DNA of 55,549 nucleotides, taken from positions 1 through 55,549 of the forward strand of contig CADCNE010000011.1 of the NCBI GenBank assembly GCA_902802805.1, in the 5' to 3' direction. This DNA is from an uncultured Eubacteriales bacterium (GTDB lineage Bacteria > Bacillota > Clostridia > Christensenellales > CAG-138). The notes below the pieces were generated by a model that was not told the DNA's origin, made no database searches, and saw only the letters and a list, made by a program, of their open reading frames with translations. Below, one piece after another: positions 16,290 to 23,665 of this stretch (position 1 is its first letter; the number at the start of each line of letters is the position of its first letter). The position numbers and the translations under genes are program-made.

Positions 16290-17398
16290 TGGCCCTGCTC
16301 CTCTGCGGCCTGCTGTTGCTTTCCCCTGCGGACACGGTGCCAGTGGCCACCCCGCCGCCGACGGAGGCGGAGGACGTAATAGAAGCAGTAGACCTGGCCC
16401 CCTGGGACGATCTCTTTTCCCGCATGGAGGACGGGGAGGCCTGGCAGCGGCCCTCCGCCCTTGTTCGCAGCATCGCGGCCGGGGAGGAGGACCCGGCGCG
16501 GCTGCTCGCCTGGCTCAAGGAGCTGGGGCTGAGCGGGGTATCCGAAGCGGCAGGCCTATGCCTCGTTGCCCTGGTCACCGGGGTGCTGGGGGCCCTCCTC
16601 GAAACGGTGTTGGACGGGCCGGCGGTCCCCGCCCGCCGGGTCCTGTCCGTGGGTCTTGCCGCCTTTCTTCTCATGCGCCTCCTGCCCCTGATCCGAAAAG
16701 GTCTTGCTTGCCTCGATGGGGTGCTGACCCTGGCGGAGGTGACCGTGCCGCTGATGACCGGGGCGCTCCTGCTGCTGGCGAGCCCCCAGGGGGCCAGCGT
16801 CCTGGGCACCCTGGGGGAGCTGCTGCTCACGGTCTTCCTGCGCTGGATGCAGGGGAGCCTGGTCCCCCTCGCCCTGTCGGCGGGGGTCCTGCGGACGGCG
16901 GACTTCATGGGCGACAGCGTGCTTTCGGCCATCTCCCGGCTGCTGTTCACCCTGGTCCGCTGGGGTATACGCGTCCTGTGCCTTGGCTACATGGTCCTCT
17001 CCGGCCTTATGGGGGCCGGGGCGGCCAGCATGGATTCGCTGCTGCTGCGCTCCGGCAAGGTGGCGGCGGGGAGCCTGCCCCTGGTGGGCTCCATCGTGTC
17101 GGACTCCCTGGGCGCAGCGGCCGCCTGCCTGGGCCTCGTGAAGGGTGCCATGGGGCGGACCGGGATGCTGTTGGTGGCGGTCCAGGTGATCGGTCCGGTG
17201 GGGGTGCTGCTGGTGCACGGCTTCGGCCTCAAGGCCACGGCGTCCCTGCTCTCGACCCTGGAGCAGCGGGAGATGGGGACCATGCTCTCCTCTATGGGCG
17301 ACATGCTGACCGTGCTCGGCGCCATCATTCTGGCCGCGGGAGCCATGCTGTGCACAGCGGTGGTTGGGGCGGCGGGGCTCCTGGGAGGCGGTCTATGA
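16286..17398 (+). CDS. spoIIIAE: Stage III sporulation protein AE
   Basis: A 370-residue protein with an N-terminal hydrophobic signal-like segment (MMALLLCGLLLLSPADTV), an external stretch, and seven or so membrane helices, as expected for the large channel subunit SpoIIIAE. VTVPLMTGALLLLAS and LVGSIVSDSLGAAAACLGLV are typical regions. The first ATG of an ATGATG pair was taken because it forms the ATGA overlap with spoIIIAD. It overlaps spoIIIAF by 4 bp. Confidence 0.93.
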   Translation: MMALLLCGLLLLSPADTVPVATPPPTEAEDVIEAVDLAPWDDLFSRMEDGEAWQRPSALVRSIAAGEEDPARLLAWLKELGLSGVSEAAGLCLVALVTGVLGALLETVLDGPAVPARRVLSVGLAAFLLMRLLPLIRKGLACLDGVLTLAEVTVPLMTGALLLLASPQGASVLGTLGELLLTVFLRWMQGSLVPLALSAGVLRTADFMGDSVLSAISRLLFTLVRWGIRVLCLGYMVLSGLMGAGAASMDSLLLRSGKVAAGSLPLVGSIVSDSLGAAAACLGLVKGAMGRTGMLLVAVQVIGPVGVLLVHGFGLKATASLLSTLEQREMGTMLSSMGDMLTVLGAIILAAGAMLCTAVVGAAGLLGGGL

Positions 17399-17559
17399 AG
17401 GAAGGCATGATGGACCTATGCGTGATAGGCGGGTTCACCGGGCTTATCCTCCTGCTGTTCCCATCCGGCACCTCCGGGGCGGCGGGGCGGAGGGCCGTGT
17501 CTGTCTGCTATCTGTTGGAATGTTTGCGCCTTCTCTCGGGGGCGCTGAAGGGAGGATGA
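17395..17559 (+). CDS. spoIIIAF: Stage III sporulation protein AF, strongly shortened
   Basis: Only 54 residues long, whereas SpoIIIAF is normally about 170-210. The N-terminal hydrophobic helix (DLCVIGGFTGLILLLFPSG) and part of a second (SVCYLLECLRLLSG) are present; the whole soluble C-terminal domain, which adopts the ring-building fold in other species, is missing. The start overlaps the spoIIIAE stop (ATGA) and the stop overlaps the spoIIIAG start (ATGA), so the shortening left the operon coupling intact. Position and topology make the identity likely; homology over 54 residues cannot be confirmed by eye. Confidence 0.7.
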   Translation: MKEGMMDLCVIGGFTGLILLLFPSGTSGAAGRRAVSVCYLLECLRLLSGALKGG

Positions 17560-18113
17560 GGATGGACAGGACATGGATCAAAAGGGTCTTCGAACGCCTG
17601 CGGGGTTGGCGATATTTCTCCGCGGCCCTGTACGGGGCACTGCTCCTCTTGGCCGTCCTCTTCTACGGGGTGGGCGACGACTGGTTCGTGGCCGCTCCCC
17701 GAGATGGGCCGGTGAAGGCGGAAACGACCCTGGAATCCCGCCTGGAGGACATCTTGAGCACCGTCCGTGGCGCGGGCCGGGTGCGGGTCCTCATCACCTA
17801 TTCTACGGCGGGGGAGCGGGTGGCCGCCACCGTCAGCACCACGGACGAGAGCGTGTCGGAGACCTCCAGCGGCGCCACTGCCACCAGGAGCGAGCAGTCC
17901 CGGGAGATGAAACAGCCCGCCACCATCTCCGTCGACGGGGGTCAGAGCCCCATCATCCTGGTGGAGAAGGAGCCGGAGATCCGGGGCGTTCTCGTGGTGG
18001 CGGAGGGAGCGGTGGACCCTACCGTGCGGCTGAGTCTCCAGCGGGCGGTGCAGGCGGTGACGGGCGTTTCTCTTTCCTGCATCGAGGTGTTTGAAATGAA
18101 CTATCCGTCATAG
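17556..18113 (+). CDS. spoIIIAG: Stage III sporulation protein AG
   Basis: A 185-residue single-pass protein. A basic N-terminus is followed by a membrane helix (YFSAALYGALLLLAVLFYGV, about 21-40), then a domain with LEDILSTVRGAGRVRVLITY, the ring-building motif of SpoIIIAG, a Ser/Thr-rich insertion, and the closing IRGVLVVAEGAVDPTVRLSL. SpoIIIAG forms a large ring in the intermembrane space of the forespore. ATG 17556 overlaps the spoIIIAF stop. The protein is shorter than the Bacillus form, mainly in the N-terminal part. Confidence 0.92.
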   Translation: MRMDRTWIKRVFERLRGWRYFSAALYGALLLLAVLFYGVGDDWFVAAPRDGPVKAETTLESRLEDILSTVRGAGRVRVLITYSTAGERVAATVSTTDESVSETSSGATATRSEQSREMKQPATISVDGGQSPIILVEKEPEIRGVLVVAEGAVDPTVRLSLQRAVQAVTGVSLSCIEVFEMNYPS

Positions 18114-18171
18114 AATTGACCATGGAACCGGTATCCCTAAATACGACAACATTCGATAAGGAGGAAGAAAC

Positions 18172-18693
18172 ATGAGACCAACGATCCAAAACATGAGGAA
18201 ACTGCTGAACCGGCGCACCATGACGCTGCTGGGCGTTGGGCTGCTGCTCCTCGCCGCAGTGGCGGCCAACGTCATCATGAACCGAAATGAGGAGCGGCTG
18301 GTGAAGGCGGATACGGCGGCCGTCAGCGTGTCCGCACCGGGGAGCCAGGGGAGCTTCTTCGACATCTATCGCAGCGAGCGGGACAGCGTGCGGACCCAGG
18401 AGCTGGCGTATCTCGACGCCATCGTAGCTCAGGGCGGCGATGAAGCCACCCTCTCCGAGGCCCAGAAGCAGAAGATGACCCTGGTGGGCTGCATGGAATC
18501 GGAGCTGAACACGGAGAACCTCATCCGGGCCAAGGGCTTCGAGGAGGTGATCGTGTCCATGCACAATGGGTCCGTGAACGTGATCGTGGACGCCGACGCG
18601 CTCACCGATGAGCAGGTGGCGCAGATACTGGATATCGTCCTTCGGGAGACCGGGGAAACGGCGGAAAATATCAAGGTATCCACCGCGCAATAA
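18172..18693 (+). CDS. spoIIIAH: Stage III sporulation protein AH
   Basis: A 173-residue protein with an N-terminal membrane helix (MTLLGVGLLLLAAVAANVI), an acidic linker and a C-terminal ring-building domain (LVGCMESELNTENLIRAKGF, VIVSMHNGSVNVIVDAD). This domain binds forespore SpoIIQ to close the channel. A strong site, AAGGAGG (18158-18164), precedes the ATG. The 58-bp gap after spoIIIAG holds no clear promoter or terminator. It ends the operon; a new promoter lies just after it. Confidence 0.93.
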   Translation: MRPTIQNMRKLLNRRTMTLLGVGLLLLAAVAANVIMNRNEERLVKADTAAVSVSAPGSQGSFFDIYRSERDSVRTQELAYLDAIVAQGGDEATLSEAQKQKMTLVGCMESELNTENLIRAKGFEEVIVSMHNGSVNVIVDADALTDEQVAQILDIVLRETGETAENIKVSTAQ

Positions 18694-18697
18694 CGGG

Positions 18698-18726
18698 TTG
18701 CCTTTTTCGTCAGGAGTTGGTATACT
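18698..18726 (+). promoter_or_regulatory. Promoter of the Asp23/amaP genes
   Basis: TTGCCT (18698-18703), 17-bp spacer, TATACT (18721-18726). It starts 4 bp after the spoIIIAH stop and lies 45 bp before the Asp23 start, making this group independent of the sporulation operon. Confidence 0.65.
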
Positions 18727-18770
18727 AATACTGTATCAGTGTGTCCAAAAACCAGAAGGAGGTCAACACA

Positions 18771-19250
18771 ATGAACGAAGTCGATACCAACATGGAGATC
18801 AACCAGGGCGGAAAGATCGTATTTGCCGATGACGTGGTGGCCACCATCGCCTTTTTGGCGGCCGGTGAGGTGGAGGGCGTTCACGCCATGATCGGCTCCA
18901 CCAGCATCAGCGAGATGCTCGGCAAAAAGAATTATACCAAGGGCGTGAAGGTGGAGGTCGGCTCCGAGGAATGCGCCTGTGATATCACCATCGTGGTCAA
19001 GTACGGCTATCGCATCCAGGCGGTGGCCCAGAAGGTCCAGGAGGAGATCAAGAACGCCATCGAGACCATGACCGGCCTTCGGGTGGTGGAGGTCAACGTG
19101 AATGTGAACAGCATCTACTTTGAGCCCGAGAAGAAGGAGGAGCCAAAGCCCGCCCCCAAGCCCGCTCCCGAGCCTGAGCCGGAGCCCGAGCCCGAACCGG
19201 AGCCCGAAGAGGAAGAGCCCGCGCCCGCGCCTGCGCCGCGCGTAAAGTGA
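18771..19250 (+). CDS. Asp23/Gls24 family envelope stress protein with Pro-Glu tail
   Basis: A 159-residue protein. About residues 8-115 form the Asp23 domain (GGKIVFADDVVATIAFLAA, VKVEVGSEECACDITIVVKYGY, TGLRVVEVNVNVNSIYF). The last 40 residues are a low-complexity tail made of PKPAP and PEPEPE repeats ending in PAPRVK, absent from most family members. ATG 18771 has AGAAGGAGGT upstream; an in-frame GTG at 18741 does not. Asp23 proteins are tethered to the membrane by AmaP, which is encoded next, and are linked to cell-envelope stress. Confidence 0.9.
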   Translation: MNEVDTNMEINQGGKIVFADDVVATIAFLAAGEVEGVHAMIGSTSISEMLGKKNYTKGVKVEVGSEECACDITIVVKYGYRIQAVAQKVQEEIKNAIETMTGLRVVEVNVNVNSIYFEPEKKEEPKPAPKPAPEPEPEPEPEPEPEEEEPAPAPAPRVK

Positions 19251-19270
19251 TTTTGTCGATATGATCCGGC

Positions 19271-19294
19271 GGAGCCCGCCTCGGTGCGGGCTCC
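19271..19294 (+). other. Intercistronic hairpin before amaP
   Basis: A 9-bp perfect stem GGAGCCCGC/GCGGGCTCC (19271-19279 with 19286-19294) with a 6-nt loop. No T tract follows, so it looks like an mRNA-stabilising or expression-dividing hairpin, not a full terminator. Confidence 0.6.
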
Positions 19295-19318
19295 TGCCAG
19301 TCAGGAAGGGGAAAAGCT

Positions 19319-19888
19319 ATGAAGCTGTTGGACCGAGTACTGCTTTGGGTCCTGTCCGTGCTGGCCATCATACTGGGCCTGCTGCTCATTCTCCTGGTCC
19401 TCATCCCGTCCCTCAGCTGGCTCAAGGCTTCCCCCGTGCGGATCACGGTGGGCGTCATGACCCTCCTGAGCATGGCTTCCGCCCTGTTGCTCCTGCTCCG
19501 CTGCGGCGGACCCAGGGAGCAGGAGGAGGCGGCCCTGGTGGACGACGGGGAGAACGGCAGCGCCTATGTGACGCTGAACGTGCTCAGCGACATGGCTAAG
19601 CGCATCACTCAGGATACGGAAGGCGTTCGCTCCTGCAAAAGCGAGGTGAAGAACAGCGAAGGCGGCGTGGACGTGGAGCTGGAGCTGGCCCTGAACCCGG
19701 GCATTCCGGTGGCGCCTTTGGCCAACAGGCTCCAGGCGAAGCTGAAGGAACGGATCTATGAAATGACCGGCATCCGGGTGAACAAGGTCAGCATCCTTGT
19801 GGAGGCCGCCGCGGAGGGAAAGGCGTCTTTGCCGCCTCCCATCGTGCAGCTGCCGCCGGCACAAACGGAATCGGGGGACAAGCTATGA
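19319..19888 (+). CDS. amaP: Alkaline shock response membrane anchor protein AmaP
   Basis: A 189-residue protein. Two N-terminal membrane helices (VLLWVLSVLAIILGLLLILL and VGVMTLLSMASALLLLL) are followed by an Asp23-like cytosolic domain (GSAYVTLNVLSDMAKRITQD, VDVELELALNPGIPVAPLAN, MTGIRVNKVSILVE). This is the AmaP layout, which anchors Asp23 at the membrane. A purine-rich site (AGGAAGGGG) precedes the ATG. It overlaps the DUF2273 gene by 4 bp. Confidence 0.88.
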   Translation: MKLLDRVLLWVLSVLAIILGLLLILLVLIPSLSWLKASPVRITVGVMTLLSMASALLLLLRCGGPREQEEAALVDDGENGSAYVTLNVLSDMAKRITQDTEGVRSCKSEVKNSEGGVDVELELALNPGIPVAPLANRLQAKLKERIYEMTGIRVNKVSILVEAAAEGKASLPPPIVQLPPAQTESGDKL

Positions 19889-20106
19889 AGGATTGGTTGA
19901 TACGGTTTTACGGGGAGCACAAATGGCTCTCCATCTTGGCGGTGGCCGCTCTGGTGCTGGGGATCCTGTTCCTCTGCATCGGATTCTGGCGGACGCTCCT
20001 GCTGGCGGTCCTGGTGGCCCTCGGCGTGCTGCTGGGCACCCTGCTCGATCGGGGCGGCTGGCCTGCGGTCAAGGATTTCTTCCTCAGCATATTTCATAAA
20101 AGGTAA
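19885..20106 (+). CDS. DUF2273 small membrane protein
   Basis: A 73-residue protein with two membrane helices (LSILAVAALVLGILFLCIGF and TLLLAVLVALGVLLGTLLDR), matching DUF2273, a family nearly always found beside amaP and asp23 genes. Its function is unknown, probably part of the same membrane complex. The ATG overlaps the amaP stop by 4 bp. Confidence 0.85.
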   Translation: MKDWLIRFYGEHKWLSILAVAALVLGILFLCIGFWRTLLLAVLVALGVLLGTLLDRGGWPAVKDFFLSIFHKR

Positions 20107-20115
20107 AGGACGGAT

Positions 20116-20526
20116 ATGGATCATTCCCTGGCGCGTGAGATCGCGATGAAAATGCTCTACGCCGCCTCCCTGGGCGGGGAGGAGTCCATGAGCGAGGTTT
20201 TGGAACAGAGCGGACAGGCGGACACCCTCTCCGGCAAGGAGAAGACTTTTTTGGAGAACCTGGTGGCGGGCGTTCGCGACCGGCAGGAGGAGCTGGACGA
20301 GATCATCGGCCGGTACTCTCAGGGCTGGGCGCTGAACCGCCTGGCCAAGGTGGATCTGACCATCCTGCGCATGGCCGTCTATGAGCTTAAATACATGCCC
20401 GAAGTCCCCGTAGGCGCCACCATCAACGAGGCGGTGGAACTCTCCAAGCAGTTCTGCGAGGACAAGTCCTCCGGCTTCATCAACGGCATCCTCGGGAGCG
20501 TGGCCCGGGCCATGACGAACGAATGA
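20116..20526 (+). CDS. nusB: Transcription antitermination factor NusB
   Basis: A 136-residue all-helical protein with the NusB pattern: LAREIAMKMLYAASLGG at the N-terminus, WALNRLAKVDLTILRMAVYE in the middle, and VPVGATINEAVELSKQFCED then GFINGILGSVAR at the end. NusB pairs with NusE (S10) on boxA RNA to support rRNA antitermination. It follows the DUF2273 gene by 9 bp, a gene order common in Clostridia. It overlaps the next gene by 4 bp. Confidence 0.95.
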   Translation: MDHSLAREIAMKMLYAASLGGEESMSEVLEQSGQADTLSGKEKTFLENLVAGVRDRQEELDEIIGRYSQGWALNRLAKVDLTILRMAVYELKYMPEVPVGATINEAVELSKQFCEDKSSGFINGILGSVARAMTNE

Positions 20527-21467
20527 AGGGGACGGTGCTGGGCATCGACACCAGCTGTTACACGACCTCGGTTGCCTGCTTCGGCGAAGCTGGCGTCCTG
20601 TACGACGGGAGGACCCTCCTTCCCGTCCAGAAGGGCGGCAGGGGATTGCGGCAGTCCGAGGGCGTTTTTTTGCATACCCGACAGCTGCCGCCCCTGGTGG
20701 AGGCAGCTTTTGCCGCCGTGTCGCCGGACAGCATCAGGGCGGTGGCCTGCAGCCGGGCCCCTGTGGATCGTGAGGATTCCTATATGCCCGTGTTTTTGAC
20801 GGGCGTGGGCGTGGCCCGGGCGCTGGCTGCCTCTCTGAAAGTGCCTCTAATTTCTCTCGATCATCAGAGCGGGCACATCCGCGCCGCTCTGATCGGCAAC
20901 GAGAAACTGCTGACGGCTCCCTTTTACGCCGTCCACCTCTCCGGCGGGACGACCGACCTGCTGGCGGTGGAGGCGAAGGCTCCGGGAGCCTTCGTGATCG
21001 AGCCTTTGGGCTGCTCCGAGGACCTGCATGCTGGCCAGCTGGTGGACCGGGTAGGGGTGCTTCTGGGTTGCGGCTTCCCGGCGGGGAAGGAGCTGGAATC
21101 CCTGGCCCGGCAGGCGACGGATAGGGATCTGCGCATCCCGGCCTCCGTGCGGGAGCTCAGCTGCTCCCTGTCCGGGGCGGAAAGCGCGGCCCGACGGGCC
21201 TTCGAACAGGGCAGACCGGCGGCGGAGATCGCCTATGGCGTCTACGACCTTTTGGGGAGAACTTTGACGAAGCTGCTGGCCAACGCGGTCGCTATCCATG
21301 GGGAGCGACCTGTGCTTCTTTGCGGCGGGGTGGCGTCCAGCCTCCTTTTGCGGGAGCTGCTCAAGGAACGGTGCGATCTGCCCGTCTTTTTCGGCGAGAG
21401 CCGCTTCAGCAGCGACAACGCCGTGGGCGTGGCGGCCCTGGGCTATGATCGGGAGGCGGGCCTATGA
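20523..21467 (+). CDS. Kae1/TsaD-like glycoprotease family paralogue
   Basis: A 314-residue ASKHA-fold protein related to TsaD: GIDTSCYTTSVAC at the start, LDHQSGHIRAAL carrying the HxxxH metal pair, HLSGGTTDLL, and LLCGGVASSLLLRELL near the end. It is shorter and more divergent than the true tRNA t6A enzyme TsaD. Clostridia commonly carry such a second copy between nusB and xseA. The tsaE-tsaB-rimI genes are 16 kb away and the canonical tsaD is not in the window, so the role of this copy is open. It overlaps nusB and xseA by 4 bp each. Confidence 0.8.
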   Translation: MKGTVLGIDTSCYTTSVACFGEAGVLYDGRTLLPVQKGGRGLRQSEGVFLHTRQLPPLVEAAFAAVSPDSIRAVACSRAPVDREDSYMPVFLTGVGVARALAASLKVPLISLDHQSGHIRAALIGNEKLLTAPFYAVHLSGGTTDLLAVEAKAPGAFVIEPLGCSEDLHAGQLVDRVGVLLGCGFPAGKELESLARQATDRDLRIPASVRELSCSLSGAESAARRAFEQGRPAAEIAYGVYDLLGRTLTKLLANAVAIHGERPVLLCGGVASSLLLRELLKERCDLPVFFGESRFSSDNAVGVAALGYDREAGL

Positions 21468-22684
21468 CGGAGCTGAAACCGGTCTTTACCGTGTCGGAAC
21501 TCAACGAATATGTGGACCTGATGCTCTCCCGGGACCCCTTCATGGTGGAGCTAAATGTGACGGGGGAGATCAGTGCCTTCAAACGCCACACCTCCGGCCA
21601 TCTGTATTTCACCCTGAAGGATGACGCCGCCTCCGTTCGCTGCGTCATGTTCCGGCCCAACGCCCTGCGGCTCAGCTTTTTCCCCAAGGACGGCATGTCC
21701 GTCCGCATCGAGGGGCGGGCGGGGCTCTACGGTCGGGACGGCTCCTTCCAGGTCTATGCCGAGCGCATGGAGAAGACCGGGGACGGGGCCCTGTATCAGA
21801 AGTTTTTGGCCCTCCGGGACGAGCTTAAGGGCCGGGGCTGGTTCGACGAGAGCCTGAAGAAGCCCATCCCCTTCCTGCCCCGGGCGGTGGGGGTGGTGAC
21901 CTCCGGCACCGGTGCGGCTATCGAGGACATCCGAAACGTGATCTCCCGCCGGTTCCCCAACATGCCCATCGTCCTCTACCCCGTGGCGGTCCAGGGAGAG
22001 AAGGCGGCGGAGGAGATCGCGGCCGCCATCCGCAAGGCGGACGAGGAGCGCCGGTGCGACGTGCTGATCGTTGGCCGGGGCGGCGGCTCTCTGGAGGATC
22101 TGTGGGCCTTCAATGAGGAGATCGTGGTCGAAGCGGTCCATGACTGCGGCCTGCCGGTGATCTCCGCCGTGGGCCACGAGATCGATTTTTCTCTGACGGA
22201 TTTTGCGGCGGACCTGAGAGCGCCCACGCCCTCGGCGGCGGCGGAGCTCGTTGTGCCGGAGCTTGCTAAGCTGAAGGACCGCCTGTTCGAGAGCCGGGAT
22301 AGGCTCCGTTCCGCCCTCCTGCATGGAGTGGAGCGGAAGAAGGATCGGCTGGAGCTGCTGATCCGTCGTCGGGGCGGCATCGTGACGGAGCAGCGTCTTC
22401 TGCAGGAACAGCAGCGGCTCGACCAGTGCAAGGATGCTCTGGAAGAAGGGATCGAGCGGCGGTTCCAGCGGCAGCGGGACGCCTTGACCACCGTGGGCGC
22501 GCGGCTGAAGGCTGCGGACCCTCTGGGAGCCATGGACAGGGGGTTTGCTCTGGTGTACGATAACAAGAACGGCATCGTTCGCCGGGCGGCGGAGACGGCC
22601 GTGGGCGAGGGATTGACCCTGCGATTCAGGGACGGTCGCGTACAGGCGGACGTGACGGGAAAGGATCTGTATGAAAAAGAGTGA
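21464..22684 (+). CDS. xseA: Exodeoxyribonuclease VII large subunit
   Basis: A 406-residue protein. The N-terminal OB domain (FTVSELNEYVDLML, VTGEISAFKRHTSGHLYFTL) occupies about residues 1-100, the catalytic domain follows with VVTSGTGAAIEDIRNVISRR and IVGRGGGSLEDLWAFNEE, SAVGHEIDFSLTDFAADLRA is the most conserved block, and the C-terminus is a long coiled coil. ExoVII degrades single-stranded DNA into oligonucleotides. It overlaps xseB by 14 bp, so the two subunits are coupled. Confidence 0.96.
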   Translation: MTELKPVFTVSELNEYVDLMLSRDPFMVELNVTGEISAFKRHTSGHLYFTLKDDAASVRCVMFRPNALRLSFFPKDGMSVRIEGRAGLYGRDGSFQVYAERMEKTGDGALYQKFLALRDELKGRGWFDESLKKPIPFLPRAVGVVTSGTGAAIEDIRNVISRRFPNMPIVLYPVAVQGEKAAEEIAAAIRKADEERRCDVLIVGRGGGSLEDLWAFNEEIVVEAVHDCGLPVISAVGHEIDFSLTDFAADLRAPTPSAAAELVVPELAKLKDRLFESRDRLRSALLHGVERKKDRLELLIRRRGGIVTEQRLLQEQQRLDQCKDALEEGIERRFQRQRDALTTVGARLKAADPLGAMDRGFALVYDNKNGIVRRAAETAVGEGLTLRFRDGRVQADVTGKDLYEKE

Positions 22685-22865
22685 AAAAAGCTTTGAAGAA
22701 AAGATGGCCGAGCTCGAGGAGCTGATCTCCAAACTGGAGAGCGGCAGCGTGCCCCTTGAGGAGATGGTCGCCCTCCACGAGCGGGGCATGGCCCTGTATG
22801 AAAGCTGTGCCAAGGAACTGGCTGCCTTTGAAAAGCGGCTCAAGATCCCGGGTACGGACGCATGA
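22671..22865 (+). CDS. xseB: Exodeoxyribonuclease VII small subunit
   Basis: A 64-residue helical protein beginning KSEKSFEEKMAELEELISKL and containing SGSVPLEEMVALHERGMALY, the XseB signature. It is slightly shorter than usual (about 70-80) at the C-terminus. Several copies wrap the coiled coil of XseA. It overlaps the ispA start by 4 bp. Confidence 0.95.
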   Translation: MKKSEKSFEEKMAELEELISKLESGSVPLEEMVALHERGMALYESCAKELAAFEKRLKIPGTDA

Positions 22866-23665
22866 AGGACTATCTGTCCCTCATTGAGGAAGCTCTGGAC
22901 CGATACAGCGCCGCCTTCGACCTTCCGGAGCTGTTTCGAAAGTCCATGCGCTACAGCCTCCTTTCCGGCGGCAAGCGGATCCGGGCCTGCCTGTGCCTTG
23001 CATGCTGCGAACTGGTGGGAGGCCAAGTGGAAGACGCCTTGCCTTTTGCGGCGGCCCTGGAGATGATCCACGCCTATTCTCTCATCCATGACGATCTGCC
23101 CGCCATGGACGACGACGATATGCGCCGGGGCAAGCTCAGCAGCCACAAGGCCTTCGGCGAGGGGAATGCCATTCTGGCCGGGGACGGGCTCCTCACCATG
23201 GCCATGCGGGTCCTATGCGACGTTTCGGGGCAGGAGGCGGCCAGGAAAGCCGTCTTCCAGGGCGCTTTGGAGATGGCGGCGGGCCAGAGCCTGGACCTGA
23301 ACGTAACGGCACGGGACATCGATTCTTTGCAGCGCATCCACGACCTCAAGACCGGCGCTCTCTTTCGGGCGGCGTGTCTCTCCGGAGCGTATCGGGGCGG
23401 CTGCGGGGAAGAGGAGGCGGCCACGATCCGCGCCTTTGCGGACAAGCTGGGCCTGCTCTTCCAGATGACCGACGATTTGCTGGATATAGATAAGGATATG
23501 GCAGAGAACAAGCTCACCTATGTGACGTTGCTGGGTGTCGAGAAGACGAAACAGGAGATCGATTCCCTGGCGGCGGACATACATGGCATTTTGAACAGCT
23601 ACAATGGAGAAGCGGCGGCGTATCTTAGGGATATGACCCACAGGATCGCCGTCAGGACGGTATGA
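22862..23665 (+). CDS. ispA: Farnesyl/geranyl diphosphate synthase
   Basis: A 267-residue short-chain polyprenyl diphosphate synthase. The first aspartate-rich motif is DDLPAMD (D77, D78, D83), the second DDLLDID (D204, D205, D208), with GGKRIRACLC binding diphosphate. It condenses IPP onto allylic diphosphates, with DXP-pathway precursors supplied by the adjacent dxs. The protein is somewhat shorter at the C-terminus than the usual 290 residues. It overlaps xseB and dxs by 4 bp each. Confidence 0.93.
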   Translation: MKDYLSLIEEALDRYSAAFDLPELFRKSMRYSLLSGGKRIRACLCLACCELVGGQVEDALPFAAALEMIHAYSLIHDDLPAMDDDDMRRGKLSSHKAFGEGNAILAGDGLLTMAMRVLCDVSGQEAARKAVFQGALEMAAGQSLDLNVTARDIDSLQRIHDLKTGALFRAACLSGAYRGGCGEEEAATIRAFADKLGLLFQMTDDLLDIDKDMAENKLTYVTLLGVEKTKQEIDSLAADIHGILNSYNGEAAAYLRDMTHRIAVRTV

